DNA from: Malachius bipustulatus
Taxonomy: Eukaryota; Arthropoda; Insecta; Coleoptera; Melyridae
Assembly (NCBI GenBank): GCA_910589415.1
Contig: OU342630.1
Coordinates: 3,968,001-4,032,000, forward strand
Length of the DNA: 64,000 bases
Direction of reading: 5' to 3'
Positions 31,770 through 42,670 of this stretch are shown piece after piece. The notes beneath the pieces are model-generated. The model saw only the letters and a list, made by a program, of their open reading frames with translations. It ran no database searches and had not been told where the DNA came from. Each line of letters starts with the position of its first letter. The first letter of the stretch is position 1. A program made the translations under genes and the position numbers.

Positions 31770-32650
31770 AGTGGCATTTTTATATGTGTCAAAGGGAATA
31801 AAATGTCATACTTTTTTCCTATCACAGAAAAAGGAACTTACAGCATTGCGGTAAGGAAATTTACTAATACTCTTAAAAATTGATGCTTATCATCACAGCA
31901 TGCTCCGAATGCGCGATTTACTGATCAGCCTGTATAGTATAAAGTTATAACCTGTCATAAACCAGAAAACAAGTAGTAATGAAAAAAGTGTAGATGTAGT
32001 TCTAACGATTGAAGCTGTTCTCCTGTAACTCTGAAATCTTTCCAAGCATCCCCGCCAGTGGTTTGCAATTAACCGAGTGGTCTATCCACTGTCTGCTGGT
32101 GCAAGCGGAGAGACTATAAGTGTCAGAGTCTAGTCGGGAAAGGCGTAAAACAAGGCCAATTATATACACCTCGTGGTGCACTAGGATGTTCTACTCTGAC
32201 TCATCCAAGAGTATAGCCAGCTGTGACCGCGCCAGAATTGACCAACACAGCGACATCATGATTCAGGCTCACCTCTATGCCAAAAACTTCAGGTGCGCAT
32301 TGTGCGTTACATATAGGTTATTATATATGATTTACAAATAGTCAAGGATTGGCTTCCTTAAAATTAAAGTAGTTTATTACAAGTTTAATTAAAGTTTATT
32401 ACAAATACAACATTATCCAATGGCCCATGTGTTTTAAATTAAAACAGTGTTCTTTCACTGTATTTAATTTTTTATACGATACAACGTTTTTTTGAGATAT
32501 TTGAAGTTAGTTAGTATGAAAAGTTAGTTTTCTTAACAAACCATTAAGAATAACATGTATTATCGAGGAATTAACGAGAGTCGTAAAAAGTTTGTAGTTT
32601 TACGAAATTATGACAGTTGACAGTTTTATACAAAATTTGACAATTATTCT
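31770..32650. other. Unassigned DNA
   Basis: AACCGAGTGGTCTATCC at about 32068 recalls a tRNA-type A box, but no convincing B box or cloverleaf follows. The 73-codon ORF at 32120 has no known motif. Confidence 0.35.
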
Positions 32651-32657
32651 GATTTAT

Positions 32658-32712
32658 GATTTTTTCGACCGGTTTCGGGTTTTTAACCCATCATTAGGAC
32701 AAGACTACTGAA
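32658..32712 (-). ncRNA. Hammerhead ribozyme-like motif
   Basis: The minus strand reads CTAATGA (32691-32697; canonical CUGANGA with one G-to-A change), a clean stem II GGGTT-AAA-AACCC, then GAAAC, a minimal helix III CCGG, and GGTC as cleavage site. Bases 5' of the core can pair partly with the GAAAAAA after the site (helix I with two mismatches). Such motifs occur in the terminal repeats of Penelope-like elements. Confidence 0.5.
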
Positions 32713-33016
32713 AAGTGACAGCATGTTACAAATCGGTGACAAATTTTGTTGTGATAGTGTGTCCAGTGTAAGTGGCAGTACATGGGGATCTTGGAAACGG
32801 CAAGAGATACAGGTTCGGTTAAATTAGAGAAAAGTTGCACAATTTGATGCTTAATGAGAATTCATTTTTTTTATATATATTTTCACTCGTTGCTGAAATA
32901 TCCCTGAAAAAAACTGAAAAATCAAATTTTCTTTTTTTAGCCGTATCTTTTTTATTATTGGAAATTTAATAATTATTTTTTGTAGGCTTACCATAAGTCC
33001 TCAAAAGCTGTTTATT

Positions 33017-33240
33017 TGACATTACAAAAATTTTCAAAGCCGACTAGATCTCAGAGTTTTCATAGCCAACTTTCGTTTTTCTTATGGTCACCATGTAATT
33101 ATGGTGGCCTTATGGTTTCCATTATTTTTTTCTTATCGAACGACATAAAAAAATAATATGGCGGCCATAAAAAAAAACGAAAGTTGGCTATGAAAACTCT
33201 GAGATCTAGTCGGATTTGAAAATTTTTGTAATGTCAAATG
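33017..33240. repeat. Palindromic MITE, about 224 bp
   Basis: TTGACATTACAAAAATTTTC and GACTAGATCTCAGAGTTTTC are inverted at the right end with almost no mismatch; arms of about 88 bp leave a 45-bp centre. No coding capacity. Confidence 0.8.
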
Positions 33241-34835
33241 TAATGAACACGAAAATATCACACAAATTGAAAGTTTCAAAGGCATAGTAAAATAACACAG
33301 AAAGGATTTGGATAATCCCTCAATATCGACACGACAAGTTTAAAATCAAAGGAAAAAGCGCTGTCAAAATATGTCTACTCAATTAGTATCAATTTAACCA
33401 CATTAACGCCATATCGAGGACAACACCGAGCAGTCACCCCATATTTTAGTGCATCGCTAGCTGTTCACTATAATTATTCCTCTATTTCCTAGTATTAAAA
33501 ATGTTTCCACTGTGTAAAAGCAGTTTTTGAATAGGATTTCGTTTTTTCTGTGGTGATCTATGTCATCATCCGTCATTTATTTTTTCAAGTTACTCCGAAT
33601 GTACTCAAGACTGTAAAATAAAACGAATAATAAAAATAAGTTTAAAACCTTGAAAGAAAGGAGGTAAAACGTAAAGCGACTATACTGAGTGCTGAATTGA
33701 AAATAATTTAAAATTTATGAATTGACCTTCACATCACATAACAAAAAAAATAAAATTTATTTATTGTAGATTCGGATTTTAAAAAGCTGAGAAAACGTCT
33801 GAAATTGCTATCCCCTTCCCTCTTTTTATGGATAGTTTTTGTGGTCAATATGGAATTCTGATCTCTCCAAATTAGCTAATAAATACCAAAATGAATAAAT
33901 AATTGGTATAAGTACGACATCAAATTGAGCATGTGATTCAAAACCGAATTATCCAACCGACATGGATCCAATTTTGTGGACTAATATTCTTGAGGCACAT
34001 AAATTTTACACTGAAATTATTTTTGAGCATTCAGCACCCCGTGAAGTCGTTATATAAGAGTAACTGAAGACGTTATGCCTGTATAATATGCCGACGTCGA
34101 GAAAGGGCGAGGGATACCTTGGAGCATATCCTGGTCCTTAGGGCCCCCTGTGAAAATGTGTGACACATCCCGAATTGACTCGGGCCGCGGGTTCCTCGAT
34201 GTACGGCCTTCGCAGGCTCAATTGCCGCTCTATTGGGGAATAACAGGGACGTATTTAGCTATGGGTAAAATCTAGTGATATCCACCTTAGGCATGAAGAT
34301 TGCATACTGCGCATTTGAAACAAGACCGTAGTATATAATATACATATTTAGATGTGGTTGATTGTAAAGTTACGTAAGTTTTATTGTTAATTACCCATCG
34401 TCCTTAGAGAGGGCATATAAAGGGTGTCTGATCTCCCTATGTTTTAATAAAGAACCTGAAGGTGGTATGAAAATATTTTTTGAAATTTTGTTCCGGATAA
34501 CGATATCTTTTTTTAGTTAAATTTGATTTTTTTTTTTAATTTTTATTAAAATCTTTTAATAAATAATAATTTAATTAAAGAACCCGATTCCCAATTAAAT
34601 AAGACAGAAATTCAACAATTTTTAGTTAAATACAGGTAAAAGTAATCGGTCACTTCAAATTGGACAATTAAAACAATGCTATCTTTTTGTATACTGACTT
34701 TTATTTTTAAGGTTGTTTTTCTCTCAGAGCTCAATATTTTTCATAAAAAGTTGTATAAGTTTAGGTAAAAATTTAACAAAGTCTTACCGCACCAATCGAA
34801 ATTAATAAACAGCAAAAATCTTATTCAATCGGATC
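33241..34835. other. Unassigned DNA with one GC-rich patch
   Basis: 34080-34270 is markedly more GC-rich than its surroundings and contains GGGCCGCGGGTTCC; it has no long ORF. ATTGTAGATTCGGATTTT at about 33763 echoes the family seen at 34836-36405. Otherwise nothing recognised. Confidence 0.4.
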
Positions 34836-36405
34836 AAAAAAGTGGTTCATAAAAGTTGTTCGTCTGGAAGGGTGACATCCAATGTTACGAAGCTCGACCA
34901 ACGTACCACCACCCCCTAGGGGTGGCAACGCAGAAATATTAAATTAGAGCCCACGGTTTTTATTGCAGATTCGAACATTACTGCTAAAAATACGTAGGAA
35001 ATTGCTCCCCACTTCCCCTTCCTTGAAGGTGTGGCGAGGGGTATACAGGATGTCCCAGCTTATTCGAAGCGGTCTCTGTAGGCCAAATGATTGATTTTTT
35101 CCAAAAAAAATTTTGCAAATTCAAGTACAGAATCACAATGGCCATAATTTAAAATTATTTTGGAGTATACAGAGTGTCCCATATGGCAATGGCATATCAA
35201 AGTTATGTTTTTTTAAATGGAATGCTCCTATGTTATTGCATTTTTAGATTGTCTGAGAAGAGAAAATAGGATTGGCTTTTACAGTTGGTGTTTAAATTCA
35301 GAAGTTTTTGAGTTATAAACAAGTGAAAATCGTCATTTTTCAAGTTCAAGGCCCTGTACAATGAAAACGGTTCAAGATAGAGAAAAACGGCTTACATGTC
35401 CCTATTTTAACTTTTTATGTACTATCCTATGGTATAGAAAAATTTTTACTTTCTTTGATTTTTTTATTTGGCGACGCGTGGAGAAATCTCAGAATTTTTC
35501 AAATTTTTTATCACCCTGTATAAACATTTCATCTACATGATAGGATAGTACATGAAAAAGTAAATAAGGGACATGTAAGCCGTTTTTCTCTATCTTCAGC
35601 CGTTTTCGTTGTACAGGGCCTTGAACTTGAAACATGACGATTTTCACTTGTTTATAACTCAAAAACTTCTGAATTTAAACACCAACTGTAAAAGCCAATC
35701 TTATTTGCTCTTCTCAGACAATCTAAAAATGCAATAACATAGGAGCATTCCATTTAAAAAAAAACATAACTATGATATGTCACTGTCATATGGGACACTC
35801 TGTAAAGTCCAAAATAATTTTAAATAATGGCCATTGTCATCCTGTACTTGAATTTTCAAAAAGTTTTTTGAAAAAGTCCATCGTTTGGCCTACAGAGACC
35901 GCTTCGAATAAGCTGGGACACCCTGTATATGAAATTTTCGTTAGGAACCCTTATTTTTTATCCCAGATTCGGATTTTGCGACCAAAAATACGAACTATTT
36001 ATCCGAAATTTTATTTTCGATTCATGACAGATAACGCTGTAATCGAGGAATTTACCTAATTTTTTTACCTAAACTTAACATAAATACCTAAGACAAATAA
36101 TAAAATAAATAAAAAAATAAGACAAATTCTTATCTTTAGCCATAAAATCGGAATTTGCAATAAAACATCAGGGTTCCTAACTTAAATTTAAAATTGACCC
36201 TCCCACCATGAAGAGGGAAGGGGAATTTGCTATTTATTTTCAGTAAGAAAATCCGAATCTGCAATACAAAACGTGAGTTACCATTTAAGATTTCAAAGTT
36301 GCTGCCCCTCACCCCTGGGGGGTATATTAGTCGAGTTTGGTATCATTGGTATCATTGCATGGTATCCCCTTTCTGACGAATAACTTTCATAGCCACCTTT
36401 TTTTT
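34836..36405. mobile_element. Large imperfect inverted-repeat element interrupted by MITE M1
   Basis: GGATCAAAAAAGTGG...CCCCCTAGGGGTGG...TTTATTGCAGATTCG at 34834-34975 recurs inverted at 36240-36405. Related phrases (ATTGCAGATTCGG and similar) occur at 54640-54770. The M1 copy at 35046-35925 sits inside it. No coding sequence. Confidence 0.5.
35046..35925. mobile_element. MITE family M1, complete copy, 880 bp
   Basis: CAGGATGTCCCAGCTTATTC at the left, inverted M1 terminus at the right, TA on both sides. Close to the copy at 22606. The 95-codon ORF starting at 35772 runs through the right arm and is not a gene. Confidence 0.9.
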
Positions 36406-36589
36406 GATCCCATGCGTAGTTTTTGAAATATTTGAATGTCTCCAGATGAAACGAACAGATATAATAATTTCAAAATAATGATTTATACCTAAAAGCTCTA
36501 CCTACTTATAAAATTTCACTAGGAAGTTTTCGATAAAAATTCAAAAAATGTAATTTTTTTATTTTATTTTTTATTTAATAGTCTGAGAT

Positions 36590-36800
36590 AAGTATCTACC
36601 ATAAATAATTGAAGGGCTCGTTGATAAACCTAGGATACGGAGAATATTCAAATAATTTTTATCCTGAAAATATTTTTAACCGAAACACAGGGTGCTTAAA
36701 AGTATACCATTTACAAACCAGGTTTTTCAGAAAAAGTAAGGTGAACTTTTTTCGTACTTTAGCTTTATCTATAAGCCCTTCAATTTATGGTACTTCTCTC
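36590..36800. repeat. MITE family W, copy 1
   Basis: ACCATAAATAATTGAAGGGC at the left pairs with the inverted GCCCTTCAATTTATGGTAC at the right. The 71-codon ORF spans it and is probably meaningless. Confidence 0.5.
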
Positions 36801-36901
36801 ATAAGACTAAATAAAAAAAAATAAAAATAAAAAGTTTTAAAAACGCTACATTTAAATTGTTATTGGAAAGGTATAATAATTTATACGTTAAAGGTATTCT
36901 A

Positions 36902-37165
36902 AATAGAGTATCATAAGTTGTAGGATGTGTAGATATCTTATAAGTATGCCTTTTTTTTATATTGCTCTGGCATTCTGAAATGCCAAATCTTTTTTTTTTT
37001 AACTCTTCAGATTTTTTTACGAGACAAAAGTCTTCTGACTATGAATATCAGTTATTGAATAGAAAATAAACAGAAAACAGACACATAAACACCCAGTGTC
37101 TCGGTAAAAAAAACATTTTCTTAATATTTTATTTTTATCTACACGTCCTCCAACTTATGGTACTA
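36902..37165. repeat. MITE family W, copy 2
   Basis: ATCATAAGTTGTAGGATGTG at the left pairs with the inverted CACGTCCTCCAACTTATGG at the right. Same style of terminus as 36590-36800. Confidence 0.5.
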
Positions 37166-37204
37166 CGTACTTTATTTAGAAACATCTTTTGTAATGTTGT
37201 AAAA

Positions 37205-38165
37205 TACTCTAGTTGCAGGACGGATTGAGATGCAATCTCGACGGAGCACGAACTGCCACTCTTTTCTGTGTCCTTTTCCTGCAAGATGGGAGAGTTTATC
37301 CATTTTTCAGTGGCGGAGCAGTTAATGGCTCAAGAGTTACGAAACGTCCAGGAGAAAGAGTGGAAAAGTCGTTTGAATCCATAGAAACACTACACAAGGG
37401 GCGAGAGTTCAACAGCGTTTTCAAACAGCGAATTCAACAGTTCGACCTGTTTGCACAATGTGACAAGTTCCTCATTGGCTCGAATCACTCGAGCAGGATA
37501 CACTTTAACTGATTTGATACCACTTTCAGTCCAACCTGAAAAATTGGGTGGTGACAATGGGTGAAAATGCCAAGTGATTTTTTAACCTTCGGCAGCTTGC
37601 TTCATGTAGGAGATAAGATCCTTGTTTGCGCGAAGAAAGCTCGCACCGTTGTCGCTAATTATCTATAAACAGCGACCACGTCTTGCGATAAAACGTCTTG
37701 TGCAGCGACGAGTGTATCTGCGAATAAGTCTGAGGCAACTTCAACATAAAGCGCCTGTGTAGCAAAACAGACAAATAAGCATATGTATGCTTTTTTGCAT
37801 TTTAGCTCCTCAACGGCGAGATAATGAAATATGAAATGGCCCACCATCGTCTACACCAACGACACTGAAAGCCTTCAATTGGCTGACTCGAAGCGTTGAC
37901 AAGTCACCCATGAGTGGACAAAAATTGCAGGATGATAACGAAAGAAACGATAACCCTTCCTTACATAACATAAGAGTGAATAAGTGAAACAAAGGGTACG
38001 TGCGGACGGAATCCAAAAGTTCTGTCGAGTCAAATGCACGGTTGCATTCACGCCAGGATGACAGTTTTGTCATTATGAATTTGATGGATGAGACCCTCGG
38101 TAAAACGGTGCTCGAGGAATAAGAGCTGGATGTCTGGATTCGAATGATAATGATGAGTCGACCGA
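37205..38165 (-). pseudogene. BEL/Pao LTR retrotransposon integrase remnant
   Basis: In order on the minus strand: QNFWIPSART and the zinc-finger region; GDLSTLRVSQLKAFSVVGVD; GPFHI; KAYICLFVCFATQALYVEVA; a scrambled second catalytic region; FSGWTESGIKSVK; and NSRPLCSVSMDSNDFSTLSP, then FVTLEPLTAP. This is the order of a BEL/Pao integrase. At least four frame changes and several stops break it, and the second Asp box is lost. LTRs were not identified. An old copy with no coding potential. Confidence 0.8.
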
Positions 38166-38829
38166 ACGTCCTACAACTCTGAGAATTACTGATCTGTGTA
38201 TAAAATGACTCAATTTTTGAAGGTAAAAACCTTCAAAGATCATTTAATTCACCCAAGTTGACTATAAATGTCAACATGCATGTCCGTCGTCAATGAGCCT
38301 AAAGAGGAACCCTAACAAAGCAAGCAATATAATAGCAACGTGCCTTATGTCATTGTCAGTATAGTTCTCACTTTGTCAGTTATTCATGTCAATATTGTGT
38401 GGTGAGAGGTGGGATATAAACGGCTTGAACAGATGATTCAGGTTTACTATTTACTTTTAAATCAGTCACCAAAGAAAACAGTTGCAGTGCCGTTGCAAGA
38501 AACAAAACAAAGTGAGAGTTTTATTTGCTGTAACTTCAGCACGTGTTATTACTTTTATAATTTTTTAAATTTATAAAATATTGTCCAAATGACCCGCACA
38601 TCTCTACAGATAATGTAACCAGTGATCCAAGATCGCTAGTAACAGATAACCAATGTCCAAAAAGACACCCTTTTCAAGACTCAGCCCTTAAAACGGGTCA
38701 ACCTAAAACACATTCTCCAGAATAAGTCAAAAATAGATTAACTAAGAAACTTCAAAATTTAATTGCCTACTACTATTGTTAAAACCAATAGTTCTGTGAG
38801 TCGGACGAATGTGCTCGCATTTCAGAGTC
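38166..38829. other. Unassigned DNA
   Basis: No gene or clear repeat. May include sequence of the BEL/Pao element beyond the integrase, but I cannot show it. Confidence 0.3.
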
Positions 38830-38970
38830 TAACGAGACTAGACCCCCCCCCCCCGTTTTCGAGGATGCTGAATACGATGGTGGTGGTTTAAACTCTTCTC
38901 AAGTTGACCGCATCCCCTAAAACGGCCAAAAACCACCCCTATGAAGGGTAAATCGGGGAACTTCTTTCTC
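38830..38970. repeat. Repeat family H, copy 2, with C12 run
   Basis: A run of 12 C at 38843-38854, then TTTTCGAGGATGCTGAA, CACGATGG-like and GGCCAAAAACCACCC phrases shared with 16610-16800 and 59850-60300. Confidence 0.55.
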
Positions 38971-38984
38971 TTGGCGTATGTAGC

Positions 38985-39062
38985 ATCTTCACACGTATGT
39001 AAATGATTTACATACGTCTGCAGATGCTACAAAGTAGTGAAACACGTGTAACGTTAATATCC
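38985..39062 (+). ncRNA. Hammerhead-like motif with inverted partial duplicate
   Basis: CTGCAGA (39018-39024; one core change from CUGANGA), stem II GCTAC-AAA-GTAGT, GAAAC (39039-39043), ACACGTGT, then ACGT which pairs with ACGT upstream of the core (helix I). The left part (38990-39010) is an inverted partial copy. Closely related to 5910-5972. Confidence 0.4.
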
Positions 39063-39069
39063 AGCAATA

Positions 39070-39739
39070 CAGGGTGTTCTACAAGCTCTATGACAAACTT
39101 TGACAGATGGTAGGTTGCTTGATTTTAAACATATTTTTTTAATAAACATGGGTCCGATTCGTTTTTGTTTAGAAGTTACAAGCATTTAACCTTTATTAAC
39201 AATCAACAATAAAAATTTAAATTAAATGATAATCACAAAACTTAAGACCATAAAAATTGTTCGAAATGTCCACCCTCAGCTTGAATGCAAGCCTCACATC
39301 GACGAACTAAAGATTTGGTCACTTGAGCAGCTTGTCTGGCGTTACCATTGGAATACCCATATACAAACACAATATCTGCATATTCCTCAGTCGAGAATAA
39401 ATGCATTTTTTATTTATAACTTTCACACGAAATATCTAATAAATAATTAAAATGACACTAACAATTATTATTGTCATAACAACCGATATTTCTATTTATC
39501 AGCGTACGTTTTTCATTGAAGTAAGTGTATATTTTATAAGTGTACATTGGTTGACATAGTGTCTTAGTGACATAGCGACTTAGTGTCACTTCCTGGTTGA
39601 CTGAAAAAATTACGATTCTTTAAATGCTTGTAATTTCTAAACAAAAACGAATCGGACCCATGTTTATTAAAAAAATATGTTTAAAATCAAGTAACCTACC
39701 ATCTGTCAAAGTTTGTCATAGAGCTTGTAGAACACCCTG
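39070..39739. mobile_element. MITE family M6, 670 bp, with transposase remnant ORF
   Basis: CAGGGTGTTCTACAAGCTCT at the left and its inverted copy at the right, TA on both sides. Arms of about 110 bp include AAACAAAAACGAATCGGACC. The centre encodes the fused ORF at 39242-39406, which ties this MITE to a DUF4817-type transposase. Confidence 0.88.
39242..39406 (-). CDS. 54-residue fusion of the N- and C-terminal ends of a DUF4817-type transposase
   Basis: A complete ATG-to-TAA frame. Residues 1-27 (STEEYADIVFVYGYSNGNAR) match the helix-turn-helix start of DUF4817 transposases (consensus EEYADM...YGEANGN). Residues 35-52 (RRCEACIQAEGGHFEQFL) match the extreme C-terminus of the same proteins. 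The whole DDE core between them is deleted, and the frame is kept. It is inside MITE M6. The protein would have a DNA-binding helix region but no catalysis. Most likely a relic of the deletion that made the MITE; an inhibitor role is only a possibility. The plus-strand ORF of 74 codons here is a shadow. Confidence 0.75.
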   Translation of the reverse strand: MHLFSTEEYADIVFVYGYSNGNARQAAQVTKSLVRRCEACIQAEGGHFEQFLWS

Positions 39740-39879
39740 TACATCAGTAGAATTTTTTAAAACATTAGTGTTTTATTTATCATCAATCAGAATGCAGATA
39801 TTCTATAAAGTAAGGGTTGAAAACATTAAATTTATGAGTAAAGTACCTACCATTGTTTATGAAGATATTGAAAAAAATA

Positions 39880-40319
39880 CAGGATGTTAAGAAAATTGCG
39901 GATAAACTCTTTAATACATTACAGGGGACACTCAGTAGAGTATGGGAAAAATTATTAAAAAATTCTGGTCTTCAATTTGGCGAGATGAAAAATGTCAAAA
40001 TTAACATTCGACTATCTTTGTTTTTCGGTATTCTTCGCTAAAAAGAAAACACTATCGAACTGTCAAAACAGAATCAGTAATTTTAGAGCCATCTGACATT
40101 TTATTTTTTACGAGGGGCAACACAAATATAAAATTAAAAAGTACAATACCAAATACCTGCAGTTATCGTTAAACGTTGCCAAATTTTATGCTCAATATTT
40201 TGCTTATATTTTTTAAAATGTAGCTCAGAATTTTTTTTAATTATTTTTCCCGTACCTACTCTACTGAGTGTCCCCTACAATGTACTGAAGAGTTTATCCG
40301 TCATTTTCTTAACACCCTG
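39880..40319. mobile_element. MITE family M5, copy 2, 440 bp
   Basis: CAGGATGTTAAGAAAATTGC at the left, inverted AACACCCTG terminus at the right, TA on both sides. Shorter and more diverged at the left than copy 1 (23951-24473). Confidence 0.85.
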
Positions 40320-40321
40320 TA

Positions 40322-41620
40322 TATATGTATAGCAAAAAGTGTTTAGAAATAAACATTAAATTCAGATGTTGATTTTTTTAATTTTAATTTTTTTAGTTAT
40401 TTGTGTACCACCTGCTTTAAAAATTTAACTAAGTAAGTTAAATTTAAGTTGATTAAAATAAAATTTTGGTAAATATTGATCGAAAATCTTATTTAAACCT
40501 CAAAAAACTCGTGACAAAGGAAATAATCCAATAAAAAGAAAAAGTGCAAATAAATAAAATATGAAAACTAAAATGAAGCTATATTCATATCTGGCATTAA
40601 ATTTTAATTCTTAACCACTTTTTCTCATAAATATTTTTATAGGCGACTACTATTAGAAAGTTGTGATTATGTCAAAATCGTTTATAATCCATCACTGTAA
40701 AGCATCCATTTTATGGCATGGATACCACCTTATGGCACTATGCCACTTTATGGCACAGAACTATCAGTACTTGCCATAGTAACTACTGAAGTAGGTACTG
40801 AATTATTATTGATTATTATTGTTTGACGTCAACGTAACCACAAGTGATCGTTCAACAATTGCCTTTGAACAGTTTAAAGTTCAGATCCAAATTAATACTC
40901 ACTAACTGACATACTGAAAAAGCAACTTCAGAGAAGCGGCACGCAGAAACTGATGTTTAGAAGAAAATTTTCTGCTTGCCGCTTATCCAAAATAGTTTTT
41001 TTAATAATGTCAGTTAGTGACTACTATTTTGGATATGACCTATGAGTAATATTATTTAATGAAATACATTCAAATATTTATTTTTTAATAATACTGTCAG
41101 GATTATTAAATTTAAACGCTAGTCGCCTTAAGTATAAAAGTCGTTTTCATGTTGCATTCGCTGCGCTCATGGATCATTATCACTCCTGCCATAATCCCTT
41201 ACATTATAAACTAATTTTACAATGTACTGTTGTCTTCACTAATGTCTTCACTGACAAGCACACCTACTTTACTCTTGCTGTTATCTTACATTTTTTGCCC
41301 TTTTTTGTACATATATTATCTAATCAAGTATACCGCAAGTAATATTACCTAATAAAATTATTACTTATTTCTTTGACAAGGCTTAACAACCATTTAACCA
41401 AGGTTTTGTCTGCCGTAAAAGCCCAAAATATACCAAATTGTTCTGTAACTGCTTACCTAGCGCTTTCAAGCGTAAGCGATCAACTTCCAAATAATACAAT
41501 CTAAATACAATCTATGTATATGAGAATATATATGCAGTTTGATCTTAACTGGTTCCACTTTGAAGACCCTTATTTAAGGCAAATATTTCCTCAGGTTTCA
41601 TTGTCCTTTGACAAGTCACC
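40322..41620. other. Unassigned DNA
   Basis: Local repeat of TTATGGCA (four times in 40710-40755). Inverted pair ATCCAAAATAGT / ACTATTTTGGAT at about 40985-41035. CTTTGACAAGGCTTAACAACC at about 41370 resembles the inverted sequence in the LTR at 59535-59764. No gene. Confidence 0.4.
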
Positions 41621-41626
41621 ACTAAC

Positions 41627-41800
41627 CTAATCTGCGATATGTTTCAATGCAGCGTTTTTTCGGTAAGATTTACGGATGGTTTTTTTACATCTGATTTTGT
41701 CATGTTTATTCGATGAAGCTCTTACCAGCGCTTCCCTGATTCGACCGTATTTGGTTACATATCTATGAAAGCACAGAGCTACACCATTCTTTTCCGCCAT
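41627..41800 (-). CDS. Unrecognised small ORF, 57 residues, basic
   Basis: ATG with a good context (AATAATGGCG), preceded 12 bases upstream by CTATAAAAG. The product starts MAEKNGVALCFHRYVTKYGR and is rich in Arg/Lys (about a quarter). No family recognised. It may be a first exon, a repeat relic or chance. Confidence 0.2.
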   Translation of the reverse strand: MAEKNGVALCFHRYVTKYGRIREALVRASSNKHDKIRCKKTIRKSYRKNAALKHIAD

Positions 41801-41804
41801 TATT

Positions 41805-42665
41805 ATCTTTTATAGTTACATAAACTGTAAACGTACTATTCCATTTACGTCAATCGTTTTCTCAATAAAACTCTCTCATCTGGAAGGATGCAGTGACAAC
41901 ATATTACTCCATCCTGTGTGTGGAACTCCAATACTAAATAAAATAAGAAGTTAACGCTTTTTTACAAATTTAGTTCGCATTTAGTTCGCAGAAGCAGTAT
42001 TCAATCTAATGAAATTTTGTAAATTTAACATAATAAATTCTGGTGGAATATTCATTGTTCAGCATTCCATTCTCCGGGTTCTAATCCAACCCTGTCCGAT
42101 GCGGAAGGAATTGACGACATAAGACGCTATATTCTCGCACCCCCTTGCAGAATTACAGCGGGCTTAGCGCGCGATTGAACGGGGAAATTGGAGGCACTGA
42201 ACGGCCCCATAAGCGGTTAGTGCGTCATACGGCAGGTATTTAGGATCGCTCTTGTATTCCGGCATTTCTCTACCAGAATCTGTTACGGGATAAGAGTCGG
42301 AGTATATTGTGGAGAAAACTCTGTTGCTACAAATATTGACAGACAAGTAAATTTTCGTTGGTCATAGGTAGGTACGTCACAGAGATGAAACACCAACAAT
42401 CATTATGTACCTAAGCATTCTGGAGTTAAATGATGTAATAACAAAAAATTTGATTCAATTATTTTTTATTTTAAATTATAAGAGAAACTAATCCACTGAT
42501 AATGTTTGGGTAAGAAAAAAATATTGTAACTGTATCACTCTACTAACTCATGTAACTCATTTCTTATGTATCAGGTGTAATGGTGAGTCTACACAGAAAG
42601 ATATAATTGTCCTGAGATTTATTCTCACTGCTGATTGACTGCAAAGCCATTGCTATAATGTATAT
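41805..42665. other. Unassigned DNA
   Basis: A GC-richer patch at 42070-42345 holds a 60-codon minus-strand ORF with no known motif. Nothing else. Confidence 0.35.
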
Positions 42666-42670
42666 TTCCG

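Noticed and set aside
32060..32140. tRNA or tRNA-derived SINE
   Set aside because: A-box-like AACCGAGTGG only; no B box, cloverleaf or tail found.
35772..36059. 95-codon ORF in a MITE
   Set aside because: It starts in the right arm of M1 and runs into flanking DNA; similar starts occur in other M1 copies without conservation downstream.
39226..39450. 74-codon plus-strand ORF
   Set aside because: Antisense to the 54-codon transposase fusion, which has the family motifs.
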